Assembly (NCBI GenBank): GCA_028023455.1
Contig: JAQFVV010000022.1
Location: 9,321,100 to 9,385,099, forward strand
DNA length: 64,000 bases
Reading direction: 5' to 3'
Source: Epiperipatus broadwayi
Taxonomy: Eukaryota; Onychophora; Udeonychophora; Euonychophora; Peripatidae
Shown: piece by piece, positions 10,270 to 22,865 of the stretch
Numbering within the stretch: the first letter of the stretch is position 1
Layout of the letters: each line of letters starts with the position of its first letter
Made by a program: the position numbers and the translations under genes
The notes under the pieces: model-generated
What the model was told of the DNA's origin: nothing
What the model saw: only the letters and a program-made list of their open reading frames with translations
Database searches by the model: none

Positions 10270-13090
10270 CTTCATAGATATAAGTTGGGCAAAGTATTTT
10301 AGTTATTCTGCTAAATCATCTTCTTCCATTTGTAAGTATAATTTATAAGTTAGATCATTAAATTGTAGCAGGACATTCTATTCAAGTTACCTCATAATAA
10401 TTAACTGTTGGTTGGTTATTATTTACCTGAATGTAAGTTTAAATTTTCACTTTATTTAATGATTGCATTATAGCTAAATCCTACAGATATAATATTATTT
10501 ATTATATTATTATAAGTTTACGGTATAGATTTATTAAATCTGGAAATGACATTAGATGTTTCATGAGTTGATGTTGAATTTAGTATAATTTCCTCAATAC
10601 ATTCATTATATCAAATTGAAATATAAGGTATGATTAGGTTTTTAAAAACCGTACTTATGATATGTTATTGAAGAAAGTCGATGGAATTATAATTTATTTA
10701 TTTTATTTGTTTATTTATGTCTTTAATTATAACATTAGAATTAATTACTTATTATTCATAAATTTGTAAATAAACATTGATTTATAATTAAACTTACTGT
10801 GCCGTTGCTATTTGTCATTCGTAAAATCAGAAATCATAAACCTTGGATAGAGCATACATTGAAGTACATACTATCGTCAACATGATATAAGAGTTTAGTG
10901 ATATTTTGAGAAAACATTTGGATGCTTTTCGTCTTTGGTAGTTTATGATGTGTAAGGTACAATAAAATCCCATTTACCTTTTCCATCATTTTAGCTTTGT
11001 GTAGTTGATTCTAGTATACAATATAAATTGATTATTAAACCTGTAAACAGATTTACCAGATAATGACATGATTGAATATATTTACTTAACGTTTTTAAAT
11101 TGTCATTTGTCAGTATAATAAAAGTCTCAGTGATATAGTAAACTATAAAAAAAGAACCCAAGTATTTATGTTTATTTATTGCAAAGCTTTACCTGGACTA
11201 GCATTTGTATTAAAAATCATATAGATGGTTTAAAATTTCATAATCTTATGTAGTTCCACAAATTATGCCATCTTGTACATGGTCGGCCATCGGGTCTCAT
11301 ACAATGAAAATCGCAAATTAAGGTTTGAAAGATAATAACATTACATACTTATAATTTGTTTAATGTATTTTATCATACTACTATGATAGGTTTTCGCGGT
11401 ACACCCTGGCTGCGATCAAACTAAATCATAAAAAGTTTATATTATATCATTAGTTTGGTCTGTGGTAAGTTGCTCCAGATGTTGGTTGTGGTCTTTGGTG
11501 CATAATATAGATGGCATGATATGCTTTTGGTTACAGCTCTTAATAGCTGACAATGTGCAGTGGGAATTGATCGGTGATCGAGGTTACAATTCTTAGCGCA
11601 CTTATGTTTTGGTGATATTATGTAGTTGGGACAACAATCGAACGGTTACAATATATATATAGTTAAAAAGAGGTTGTCATGACAACAGATTGAGATTGTT
11701 GATTGTTATTGATATTGGATTGTTTAAGTATTGTCTGATTTTTATGATAATATATATATGAAATTAAAATCTTTTTGAATCATACCATGTATTAATTGTT
11801 TAAATTATTGATGTTTAAGTGAAATCACAATCATCTTTATCAAGGCTATGGATTTAATAATCATCTAATATATATATATATATATGAATGTCTTTTAATT
11901 CATGCACAATCACAATCTCATTATTACTTAAAGCAAAACAATTCTTCATTATTAACCTTAATCTTGGCAAGGATAAATGAGATTTCATCAAAACATCTAC
12001 AATTTACGCAAAAGACTAATACCTGATATGACCTCCCCTCCCCCAAATTTAATATTATCTATTAAAATCTTCATAATGTTATATATATATTCATAATAAG
12101 GTAATTAAATGGAATCAAGTAATATGTAATTCTTAGGTGATGAAATTTCCAAATGCCATTTAATAGATTTAATTAAACATCTCCTCTCACTATCATTCAA
12201 TTATAAAACATGAAAATTTGACTAATTTTGTTTATAGCCTAAGATAATTATTAAGCAAACAAATATGAATTTGCTTGCTTAGTAAATTATTCCAACCATG
12301 CACAAAATTGGTTCATTTTTTTTGTTTGTTTGTAGTTGCAACTTGAAGTGAGCAAATTGTTTGGTTAAATTTGATGTAAATAATGCTTGGACATTTTAAA
12401 CCCTTTTAAAAACTTTTATGTCTACTGTATAATTAAGTCAAATAGGCCACTGAAGAGCAAATAATCTCCTGTAAAAAGCAATGTAATGTAAAGGCATTAC
12501 TCACCAGGTTCAACAGTTGCCAATGGCAAAGATTTGAGAATTTTACTCATTTTTGCAGTACTTTCTAGTAACAAATAGATCTGCATCCATTTAATGACCA
12601 ATACTGGAATGCCATATCAGATGATGTAAAATGGCTGCCTAAAAGAAAAATCACAAATTTGATTGGATATAGAAGATGGGTGTTTGCCATTGCATGTCAA
12701 GATCTTTACCAAATTGTATATAAATATTAACATGATGATTTTTTCTGGTAAAATATGCCTACATGTAATTTAGACATGTTCATGCATATTATATTGATAT
12801 TTTGACTGAATCATATCTGCTATCCCAGATGATAGCAGATGTAATCTGGCTGTATTGTCAGTGTAATTCTAATGTTAACTCTACATGAACATGTCCAAAA
12901 TGTATGCTATATATATGTGTGTCATAATCTTATTGATTATATATAGCAATAATTACATTTTGTTATATGAAATTATAGAAAAATGCCTTATTTTAAATAT
13001 AATTTTCATAATTAGTTAATAGTATCTTGAATTTATTTATGTACAATCAAAATATTAGCCACCCATATGTATTCACAGACACTGAAAAAA
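10270..13090. other. AT-rich DNA without recognised genes
   Basis: The only structures I noted are a perfect 10-bp hairpin at 12817-12842 (ATCTGCTATC facing GATAGCAGAT) and a pair of inverted ACATGTTCATG-like strings flanking it (about 12772 and 12884). No domain-bearing frame was found. Confidence 0.5.
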
Positions 13091-13094
13091 TCGA

Positions 13095-13215
13095 AAAGCA
13101 TTGTTATAATTACTATACACTTTGAACTTTGAGTTATAAAGATTGTGGTTTAAATCCCATTATTTCAGGTGTTCAAATTTTTTATGAATTTCTTAGCAAT
13201 AAACTATTCGATTAT
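13095..13215 (+). mobile_element. SINE family B, 3' portion
   Basis: A degraded B box (GGTTTAAATCCC) is followed about 30 bp later by the family B tail TTTTATGAATTTCTTAGCA and AATAAACTATT. The 5' head is unclear. Confidence 0.5.
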
Positions 13216-13829
13216 ATATCTATATAATGAAAACTGAATTCAAAATAAAAAGAATGCATGTATTAATTAAATTTACTTTGAAATTAGTACACTTCGGACA
13301 TTATATGTTTATGTTGTGAAAATTTGTCTGTGCGCTTGAAAAGTAGGATTTTAAAGAATGCGATTTAGTTTTGTTTTCTTATAGACTAGGAACTTATTAA
13401 ATGGTCAATATGACTGCAAACCACATGTGAATGGAGATGCATATATTAGAATTAACAAGGAGAGTTTATCAAAAATAGTATTCCTGAAAAAAATAAAACT
13501 GGCATCTTTGAAAGAATTAAGATTCTGAAATGAAACTGGACTGGAAATGATAATAGATAATCAATTGAAATATTAAACTAGGTTAAAAGATGTTGTAGAT
13601 GATTTAGAAAAAGACAATATGTGAGTTGGATTGATGAGTTTGCTAGGGTAATATTGAGAAGGAAAGCTAAGGTTAAGAAAAACCGAACTAAACCAGAAGA
13701 GACGTTTATCTCACAGTAGAATGATAATGGTTGAAAATGTTTGTTTTCTAAAAATATATATACGTTTCAATATTTTTATCGCTAACAGTATTTCTTCTGC
13801 ATAGGATATGATAGGGCAATAATTAGTTT

Positions 13830-13915
13830 AATAAAGTAATTGAATGATTTATTGCTCGGAAGTCATATAATGTTAGAGCACCGGAAATGCCAGCGCTTAG
13901 CTGCTATTCATAGAT
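13830..13915 (-). mobile_element. SINE family B, fragment
   Basis: ATTTATTGCTCGGAAGTCAT is the reverse complement of the family B tail found elsewhere (for example 25985-26110). Only the tail and a little body remain. Confidence 0.4.
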
Positions 13916-14808
13916 CTTTAGCTGTTTAATAATAATAAAAAATACTTGCGCAATATGTTTAAATAAAGTCAGACAACTTTTCTTATTTAACAAACGCTTT
14001 TAAAAATTTCTGAACTGAATGTGAACTTCACCTTATATCCCAAATATACTGTATGAAAGTCTAGCTTTCAATAGAATTTTAAATGTATTTGGTAATAAAT
14101 GATAGACTATAAAATGAATGTTAAATTCGATTGATATTAAAATAATGTTCTGTTGATTTTAATGTGTCTTTAAAATAGGTTAATTAATTATAGATATAAA
14201 TCATAAAAACATTTCTCCTCTCATTCTTCTCCAACTTTATCAAACTGGGAAAATAAAAACTGAATTTGGTTTCAATGCCTAGTGGGTTGCTTTTCCATTT
14301 TCCTGTTTATTTTCTTACCTTATCTTTTTGTCAATGAGAATTATTGATTTATTTTTCTTTGAAATCTTAGACTTGAAAAGAAACAAAAGAAATATGTTTC
14401 TAAAAAAAAAAAAAAACTCATCCATTCTGTTAATCATCGCTATCAGATGTTAACATTGCCTACCGTTACATCAATCTTCTTGTAGAAAATGTTTTTATCT
14501 CCATCCTTAATAAACTATTAATGAATAATGAAATTGTGCTCTAATTCAGAAGTCTTTGTGTAGTTTTCTTTTAATTAAGAAACTTATTTTTTTTGTTTGT
14601 ATATATATGCGTGTATTTTTTCAAATTATAGCAGAAATTCTTTTTAATATATAATTAATTAATAATAATAAAGTTGAAAAGTGACAATAAAAATGTAATG
14701 TTCATATTTTCACAACATAACTTAGAGTATTTATAATTTTTTTCCAAAATTTAACTTTATATATTTTATTTATTTATGACTGAATATAGATAGAAGGAAA
14801 TGCAAAAA

Positions 14809-15437
14809 GACTGCAAATTGAAATCCATGATAACATATCTCAACAGGTAGAGGGATTTATGTATTTGGGTAGTTGGTTGAGTGAGGAGTTAAAATAAGAG
14901 TAGCACTGGCAAAGAAGGCATTAATTAAAAGAAAGAAAATATTTTGTGGATCTTTGAAGAAAGAATTTAAAAAAAGATTAATTAAAGGCTATATGTGGAG
15001 TATACTATTTTGCGGTTGTGAAACATGGACAGTAAGTAATAAATTTAGGAACAGATTGGAAGCCTTTCAGATGTGATCATGGAAAAGAATGGTAAAAATC
15101 ATTTGGATGAATAAAATAACAGATGAAGAAGTTTTAAATAGAGTAAATGAAAAAAGAAGATTGAGGAAATTAGAAATAGAAAAAAAAAACTTTGATTGAA
15201 CATATATTAAGAAAAAAATATAGTTTAATGAAAGATGTTTTGGATGGAATGGTGAGTGGAAACCAAAAAGAAAGGACAGAATAGTTTGACATTGTTAGAT
15301 GATATAAGAGATGGGAATAGTAATGTGTAATCGAAGAGCTGGGCAATGAATAGAATGAAATGGAAAATTGGACTGAATTGGTGATGTGACTACTCTCTGG
15401 ACCTGTCCATAGGACAAAATGCTATTGATTGATTGGA
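14809..15437 (+). pseudogene. RTE-like LINE, 3' end of the reverse transcriptase
   Basis: Recognisable blocks in order are FMYLGSWLSEE, ALAKKALIKRKK, YMWSILFCGCETWTV, RLEAFQM, RMVKIIW and ITDEEVLNRVNEKR. This is the conserved C-terminal part of RTE-like and related LINE reverse transcriptases (YLGS, GCETWT, RLEAFEMW, TNEEVL). One frameshift follows the first block. A TGA stop replaces the expected tryptophan after RLEAFQM, and another stop lies further on. The copy ends in TTGATTGATTGG-like repeats, as RTE 3' ends often do. It is 5'-truncated and dead. Confidence 0.75.
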
Positions 15438-15444
15438 AATTGAT

Positions 15445-16190
15445 AGGGTACCAAAAAGACCACCGAATCCAATAGAATCATTTGGCTAAATGATTTCTTT
15501 TAATAATTTTATTTATTTCTTAATTTAAATAAAAGTTTCTTTGTAATGAACAATCATCATAAGTATAAACTAATAAAACAAAATGATATATATCTATCAA
15601 ATTTGATCATAATTATAATTTTATTCATAATATTTATTATTTTGCCTTTTTAAAGAGAGAATTGGCAATAATTCGTGATATTTGAATTAAATAATAATCC
15701 TTGAAAAAAAAAAATTATTGATATATTTAAGAAAAAGAATATTGCTCAAGATATGCAAAATGAAAGTTTATATATATTCATTATGCATTTCATTAGTTTT
15801 TAAGCAAGTCATTCTCATAAAAATAAATAAGATAACCATACAGTTAGTCGCTCAGCTCAGGAAGTCACATGACTTTTACATTTCTTAATAGCAGCTTGAG
15901 CACAACAATTCTAGTCCATATATTTGTTTCAGCTTAGAACCGTTGGGCCAAATTTCTGAAAACACTCAAACTTTCCAATTAGTAATTCATTCTGAATGAA
16001 GAATGTTATTTTCATTAAAAAAAAAAAAAAGGGTACCATAATCAGATACTGAACTGATAGTTTTTTAAAAAATATAGATTAATTATCTTTTAACTTTAAT
16101 TGAGATTGATTAAAGTAGATGATGATATATATAATAATTAATTATTCCACTGGCGAAATATTTATAAAACAATCAGATTTGAGAGAGAAC
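15445..16190. other. AT-rich DNA without recognised features
   Basis: Nothing could be assigned. A poly(A) run lies at about 16017-16030. Confidence 0.5.
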
Positions 16191-16193
16191 CCC

Positions 16194-16363
16194 TTAATTT
16201 TAAAATCTATCATTTCATAAACTATCTTCCAGAGTAAAAACATCAGATTTTCTCTTTCATTATACATACCTATCATGTAACTAATTATATGAAATACAGT
16301 AAAAGAAGGAGTCTGAAATTTTAATACTGGGAGAAAGTTTATGAAATGACAGATTTTAAAACT
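16194..16363. repeat. Short foldback repeat
   Basis: The arms at about 16194-16270 and 16290-16363 are imperfect reverse complements sharing TTTTAAAATCT, TCATTTCATAAACT and a CAGA-rich inner part. It is probably a small non-autonomous inverted-repeat element. No coding content. Confidence 0.6.
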
Positions 16364-17073
16364 GAGAATTATGTTTTCAAATCAAAAATTTCATTTGATA
16401 ATGCTATATGTATATAAGTCTGGATACATTTGCATAGGTGTGAATGTATATATTATGTATATTAACTTTTTTCACAATGAGCCATCTTCTTATCACTGAA
16501 TTAAAAAAAATAGAATATTATGTACACATGCCTATTAAATTGATAGATAGCTTATAAACACATATGGCTAATTTATCATTAATTTGGAATTTATCATTAA
16601 CACATATGGTTAAAAAGATGGTTTAACATTGGTAAAAAATTAGGCTATTTTTTATATTGATACAACTATGTATTCAATGCATATAATAGATATAAAATTA
16701 AAAAAGCTAGATTCAAAGAAGGCAGTTGTGAATTTAGGATAGAAAGCTTGATTGAATGAATGCAGCTGTGAATATGATGTTAATAATTTTCAGTGTGTTG
16801 AAGTCATCTCAATTATAACCAAAAGCAGAACTTAAGATAAAAGCAAATAATATATCGTACCATAAATATGAAGAAATCAAAAAAGGTATTGATAACAGAA
16901 ATAATTTCTGATTTTAAAATTTGTAGTAAGTCATAAAGTTATCAACATATTTTGCTTTCCTTGATCATCCACTAATAATAGTCACAATTATTCATTAATG
17001 TCTGTGACTGTATTGAAAGTCTATAAAAAATCTTTAAATGTGGGTACACATCTTTAAAAAATTAATATTAGAA

Positions 17074-17395
17074 TTCAAATTAAACTGAGAGACTGCAAAC
17101 CTCTCAAGCGCTTATAACTATCAACAGCCAATCAGATCGTAAACACTGAGACAGAGAATTTAACAAGAAAAGGGTGGTTCCACCTCTTCTTTACTTGTCT
17201 TTAGCCAGTCTAAAGTACTTAGATCTGAAAGCGTGAAGATATTTAAGATTCACGCTTTCAAATCTAAGTACTTTAGACTGGCTTGGAACCACCCTTTTCT
17301 TGTTAAATTCTCTCTCTCAGTGTTTACGATCTGATTGGCTGTTGATAGTTATAAGCGCTTGAGAGGTTTGCTGTCTCTCAGTTTAATTTCAATAC
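17074..17395. mobile_element. Foldback element, near-complete hairpin (family F, copy 1)
   Basis: The left arm (about 17074-17241) and right arm (about 17254-17390) are nearly perfect reverse complements around a 12-bp turn at 17242-17253. A 20-bp stretch in the left arm (about 17191-17210) is missing from the right. The outer ends read TTAAACTGAGAGA and TCTCTCAGTTTAA. The arms contain AACCACCCTTTTCTTGTTAAA and a TCTGATTGGCTGTTGATAG block. Related halves occur at 27.5, 30.7, 51.2, 59.0 and 62.5 kb. No open frame is encoded, so mobilisation in trans is inferred. Confidence 0.85.
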
Positions 17396-17789
17396 TGTTT
17401 GCACTTTATAAAATAAATATTAATATTAGAATTGTAAAATTATAATATTTTTTGCAATAGTGTAGATGGAAAATTTGAATACCAAAGATAACAAGAAATA
17501 TGAATAAGTGGATACTCACTCAAATTAGACCTAATTTTTTATACAAATTATGAGATTAAAAGAAGTTGATAACCACAAAGTAGTAATAAGAAGAAATTCT
17601 ATCTCAAATAATGAGAGGCAATTGAAAAATCATATAAATCAATCAGAAGAAGATATATCAATCAAACTGTTGGGTAGAAATGGTATTCCTATTATCAAAA
17701 ATAACCAACATTGTCTTGATGACAGGTTTATTATATATTAGTAATAAATAATTGAATGTATTGTTGGTTGTAAGTCCATAAAAGGTTTT

Positions 17790-17945
17790 AGTAGTAACAG
17801 TCACAGAGGTAAATCATGGCACATGGATTATGAACTCTAGAATCTGTTTCACTATTGTATCAAACCATATAGGACAAAAATAATTGAATAGTTTATTGCC
17901 CACAAGTTCATATATATTTTAACACAAGAAATGACAAAACTGGTC
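17790..17945 (-). mobile_element. SINE family B
   Basis: The family tail is seen as the plus-strand string AGTTTATTGCCCACAAGTTCA, followed upstream on the minus strand by a tRNA-like head around TGGTTTGATACAATAGTG. The internal boxes are weak. Confidence 0.5.
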
Positions 17946-18059
17946 TATAATCTAAAGATACTGCACTCCAGAATATGAAACAAATCTCAGAGAACTTTAA
18001 TAAATAATGATCCTGATATTGTAAGCTACAATTTATTATAACTATTTATTAATATAGTC

Positions 18060-18720
18060 AAACTTATAATGAAAGAATTACTATGCATCAGTATGTAAAT
18101 TTTTATTATAATTATGTGACTTTATGAAAAATAAGTAATATAATAAATAATAATCTCATGGTTAGTTACTCAAAAGGTCATGTGATGTTTATTATCAGTC
18201 TGCTCATTCAAATTGCCATACACTCACATAGCCAAATTAGTGTGCAACATATATAAAAATTCATCACTCTTAAGTGAAAATTCAATTAGCATAATTGATA
18301 AAAATTTAAAATCTAGTTACTTGTGAAGTCATATGATGTTTATTGTTTCTATTTATCAATATTTCCAGTATCCTTACATTGCCAAATTACTGGGAAACAG
18401 TAGGTAAAAAAACTCATCCTACCTTATATAGAGATTACATGATGTTTATTATCAGTCTGCTCCTTAACATTACTTCCAAATTTACATAATTAAATTACTG
18501 CTAAACAATATGCAAAAATTAATTATTTATGTAACTTTGTGAAAAATTAAGTAATATATTTAAATAATAATCTCATAATAAGTTAATCATGAGGTTATGT
18601 GATATTTATTATCATTCTATTCCTTAACATTGTCAACCACACTTTTTTATTCAAATTATTGTAAAACAATATGTAAAAGTTCATGTTTATATGGTTTTAT
18701 GGAAAATCAATTAGTAGAAT
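18060..18720. repeat. Degenerate array of about 105-170-bp units related to SINE family B
   Basis: The block AGGTCATGTGATGTTTATTA and its variants recur near 18176, 18335, 18430, 18593 and 18735, each followed by a CTGCTCATT-like block, an AAATTACT block and AAACAATATGTAAAA. The same GTCATGTGATATTTGATA string precedes the family B copy at 29.76 kb, so the array may be stacked SINE tails. The copies are strongly diverged. Confidence 0.6.
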
Positions 18721-18724
18721 TAAA

Positions 18725-18840
18725 TAATTATGAGGTCGTATGATATCTGATCACCAGAAATAACAGGTTGAGTTTTAATATAGAGACTTGTAACTCTTCA
18801 GTCTATCACTCTACCACTAAGCCAAATTGCACAGATAAAT
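18725..18840 (-). mobile_element. SINE family B with clear A box
   Basis: On the minus strand TTGGCTTAGTGGTAGAGTGA is an almost ideal pol III A box in a tRNA-like head, followed by AGACTGAAGAGTTACAAG. The B box and tail are diverged and run into the adjacent array. Confidence 0.6.
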
Positions 18841-18959
18841 AGCATGATCAGTAAGTGCCAGTGATTTAAAAAAAATTTCTGTTTCATTTTTATGGATTAC
18901 TGATATTATGATGCAGTTTGTCTATGAAAAGAAAAAAGATATTTTAAGAAGTAATAAAC

Positions 18960-19800
18960 AACATTTTAACTTTCAATGAAAAATTTTATTAATAGCTACT
19001 GTTTATATAGCATTTTTGAAGAAAGAAATACTAGTTTCTACTGTATTTTAATTTAATTTGTTGATTTTTATTGATGGACCGTTTCTACTAACACTTTTGA
19101 TTTATACTTGATGTAAAGAAACCATAATTGCTTTGGATGGACCTCACTTAATTATGACCTGAATCTGGTCAAAGGTATGTTTGTTTTTCCAATTATGTTG
19201 ACCCACAATGTAAATTTTGTCATTGATTGTTTATATTGTACTTCATATCCCAGAGGGTTTATATTGTGAGCCCATATAGTCTTTACCATTTATGTATAAC
19301 GTTACACTATGTTGTTTAAATTTGTTAGTCATTATATATTTAGTATAATATGCATTTATTCTTTAAGTTGCACATGTTGTAGCCTGTTTTGTCTAGACAG
19401 TGTAACTCTAGATAAACCATATATATATTAAACTCATTTGCGATCTGTAATCTATTTATCTTGTACTTCATATCATGTCAGGTTTGCTTTATTCATAATT
19501 CTCAAATCAGTTTGAAATTGTTATCTTACTAGGCTTTATTTGAAGAGCTACTACAGTCTTGGCAAGTTATTTTTATCAAATGCCATTTTGGTTAATCTTG
19601 TTAACCATTATTTATTTACTGCAATATGTTTTACTTCCTTGTAAATTATACATGCAATTAGTCCATGCTTTGTAAACCAGGATTAACTATTTGCACTATA
19701 CTCGATTGCGATTTGTTTTTCTGTATAACCTTTTGTATTTGATTTATGGTGTAAATAAGGTTTATTTTTGGAATAAAAAAATACTTGTCCATTGATAGTT
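18960..19800 (+). other. T-rich unique-looking tract ending with a poly(A) signal
   Basis: This stretch differs from its neighbours: it is T-rich on the plus strand, has few long A-runs, contains repeated words such as TTGTACTTCATATC (19217 and 19462) and TTTAAATTTGTTAGTC, and ends with TTTTTGGAATAAAAAAATAC near 19767. It could be a 3' untranslated region of a host gene whose coding part lies outside, or a retroposed transcript end. No coding frame supports either reading. Confidence 0.25.
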
Positions 19801-20339
19801 TAAATAATGAAAAATTTAATTATTGTAACTGCTTTATTAAACGTTTATATATATCAGGAGTAAAATTTGCCACTATCTGATGCTCTAAAATGTATTTATT
19901 TTAACAGTATATATTTATTTAAAAAATTGCTTTAAAAATATGTATACATATTTTATATGAACATTTATTTATTTAAGTAAAGCTTAGAATGTGTTTTATA
20001 TCAACTAGTCATAGTTACTCCATTCATTATTCCAATATTGGTTGTAAATAGATGTCTAGCTTAGACGGTAAAGAAGATTTGACAAACATGCAAACTCATC
20101 ATCACTTAATGATTATCAAGTACAGTCTGTACTACTTTTTACATTTTCTGTATGGTAAGTGGGTTTTTGAGAGATCTTGGACTAATTAAAAACTATTTTA
20201 TCTCCTACATATATATTATCTTTATGAGTATTTCACAGATTTACAACTTCAGTAATCTCATGTCTATTCCTGCTGAGCAAGCCACCAAAATCTTCCTTAG
20301 CTGAGGTTTCAATACCTGTCTGATTGAATCTTGTGGAAT

Positions 20340-20600
20340 TACAAGGCAATGCCAGTTCCCATTGCCTTCTTTGCCCAGCAACAATCTTCCTTACAGGTTT
20401 AAGGTGCTAGCCATATCTTATAAAATGACCATCCATCTACCACTTTCCTCCCCACTGTTATCACCTTATAAAAAACGGGGGGGTTGTTTTTTCCCCTTTC
20501 TTTTTTTTCCCCCCAAAACCTTCTTTAAGTTTTTAGGGGTTACATTTTCTTAAAATATTTTTCTCCCTTTTTCTTTTTCCCCTTTTTTTCACCACTATTA
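20340..20600. other. Higher-complexity segment running into homopolymer-rich sequence
   Basis: The sequence at 20250-20460 is more balanced in base composition and resembles an old repeat that I could not identify. From about 20470 to 20600 it becomes a chain of G, T and C homopolymers (GGGGGGG, TTTTTTCCCC and similar) unlike anything else here. This may be low-quality consensus rather than biology. Confidence 0.35.
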
Positions 20601-20919
20601 TTGTTTTTCCACCTTAGAAAATTTTATTTGAGAAAAACACACTCATCAACACTCTCAATGTAATAGGAATTCAGCATTTTATAGAAGTAAACATGCCATT
20701 GCTCATAGTGAATATTATCTCATTGTTAGTGACTGCTTATTTACATTTAATTTGCTTATTCCAGCTAATCTTCATATCTAAAGGCCATTTTCCTATCCTT
20801 AACCCTGAAATTTATTATAAAAGTTTAAAATATATAATAGCAAGATTATAGAACCAATCAATATGTCCTTCAACTTTCGTGATGTTATACCATAAAACTA
20901 GATACAAAACATCTTCATT

Positions 20920-21290
20920 GGATTGATTGTGTGAAGCACATGAGCAATGTAAGACCTTCTAAAAAGCTGTTTACAATAAACTTGAGCTTGATTTTCATGG
21001 GAGAGACAGACACTATTTTGATTTGTAAATATTTTTTCAAAACTTCTAAAGAAGTGCAATGTTGATTGTCTTTATTGGGAAGATAAAATACAACGGAAAG
21101 CTATTATTAAACACAGGGCTGAACCTTAATTCAGAAAGAAAAGTTTGTTGCAGAAGTTAAAAGAGAACATCATAAAATATCAAATAAACAGAATAATAAA
21201 CCATCACATCCTACAGGTAGACATATTTGTGATTGACAGGTTTGTATTATCGTCACAAAACTCACGTCTAGATTATTTTCTCTATTTATC
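20920..21290 (+). pseudogene. Possible LINE C-terminal remnant
   Basis: Readable fragments include DWIDCVKHMSNVRPS, then YWEDKIQRKAIIKHRAEP and HPTGRHIC. This order resembles the tail of some LINE proteins, where a W-x(n)-R-x-A segment is followed by a basic stretch and a zinc-finger-like end. Stops and at least one frame change are present. Identification rests on spacing and scattered residues, so the call is tentative. Confidence 0.35.
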
Positions 21291-21710
21291 TTGATGTTAG
21301 AATACACATTTATGAGTAGCTGCAGGTATATATAATTTTAAAAGATTTGATATATTTTTAATTTTGGTAAAAGTTTCAGTATGTTTTACTTCCATTATTT
21401 TTATTTAGATTAAATTCTTGCTTTAAATGCATCCATTACCAATAAAATTTTCTACTGTATTATAAACTTTTGTGCTATTTTTCTTCCCAAAATGTTTTAG
21501 TTGATAATTCTGCCTAATGAATGATTCTATAAATTAAAAAAAAAAAAAGAGTAAAATCTATCTTTAATAAATCCTCTGCTTTCCCAGCAGACACTATTCA
21601 TCAGACTTGTTAGTTGCTAGGTAGTGATGATGTGTTTTTCCATCCTTATTTTATTCAAACTAAAAATAGATGCTTTATACCCATTTACTGATCAATAATT
21701 AAGCGACTAA

Positions 21711-21785
21711 AACAGGCAAAACTCTCGATACAGTAGCGCCACTCAGTGCAAGCCAGAGTAAAATAATAATGATCATGTGGTCAAC
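21711..21785 (+). mobile_element. Terminal fragment of the hammerhead inverted-repeat element (family H)
   Basis: CAGGCAAAACTCTCGATACA followed by GTAGCGCCACTCAGTGCA and AGCCAGAGTAA matches the terminal inverted repeat of the element at 24138-24422. Sequence after about 21765 (GATCATGTGGTCAAC) resembles the flank seen beyond other family H copies. The ribozyme centre is absent. Confidence 0.6.
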
Positions 21786-21844
21786 AATTAAATGATTAGT
21801 TAGTTGGCTATAGAGTAGTTATTCTTTTAAAAGTTGAAATATTT

Positions 21845-21925
21845 TATCTGGCCTGGATTCAAACTCAAGTCATGGGCATCATAGGTTAATAGACTATGGC
21901 TACGGCCTGCACTACATATATATAT
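21845..21925 (-). mobile_element. tRNA-like SINE fragment
   Basis: On the minus strand a head with CGTAGCCATAGTC is followed by CATGACTTGAGTTTGAATCC, giving an A-box/B-box spacing typical of tRNA-derived SINEs. The region ends at a TATATA run. The family is not assigned. Confidence 0.45.
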
Positions 21926-21929
21926 ATAC

Positions 21930-22860
21930 ATATGTGTATGTAACGATGATTATTGAAGAAAATTAATTTAAATATTCATATTTTAACTACTGTCAAGAAA
22001 TAATTGTTTTGATATTTGGCTGCCTCTTAGGGTTCCAATTTTAGGATTTCATTATCTTGTTAAAAATGATTTCTTTGCCATTAAAGCCCATTATCATACT
22101 TTTGTTTTATAATCTTAATCTAAAAACGGAATTTTAATAACAAGGTTCCTTTCCTACCTCAATCCTAATTACAGTTTAGAGTCAGTGAGGTGTCATTAAA
22201 CTTTATATATTATTTATAATTTTCAACATTTTGATACTAATTCATAATGACAACTCTGATAAAGAAAATTCATCCAACCAAAAATGTAAGAATCTTACAT
22301 GATAAGTACTCTAATGTGCATTAAATCCTTTCAATGGATTATAATTTTTTTTTAAGTGATAGAGGGGTGAGTGGGAGAAAAGATAATTTTTTAAAAAAAG
22401 GTTAAAGATCATTCTGTGACTCACTTACCTTGTTTTAAAAGAAAATATGTTTTAATTATTTTAATGGTATATAAAACATTTTTAGTTTTTATTTATATAG
22501 CATTAAAATATTTTTGTCTTTTAATAGTTACTTTATTAGACCCATAAACGTACATACGTGGTAGATAACAGAAAGGGTGTGCCAAGTTTTACATATATTC
22601 AGTGAATACAATAAAAAGGCATTGACAAAATTAAAAAAATGAGAGGGGGGGGGGATCAGATTATTTGGATATAAAAAATTCATTTATAGTCTTAATCCGG
22701 CTCAAGATTGTTTATAGAATCCGATGGAGTCTGATTTTTGGTCATGATTTGAGTGAATATATTTGAGTACCTTTGTGATTATTAATTATACGTAAATGTA
22801 TGTTTAATGCAAAAAGGACAAACTAAATGAAAAATGCAAACAATAAGAAAGAAAACCCAA
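21930..22860. other. AT-rich DNA without recognised features
   Basis: Only a GAGAGGGGGGGGGGATCAGA G-run near 22641 stands out. No gene was found. Confidence 0.5.
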
Positions 22861-22865
22861 GAAAG

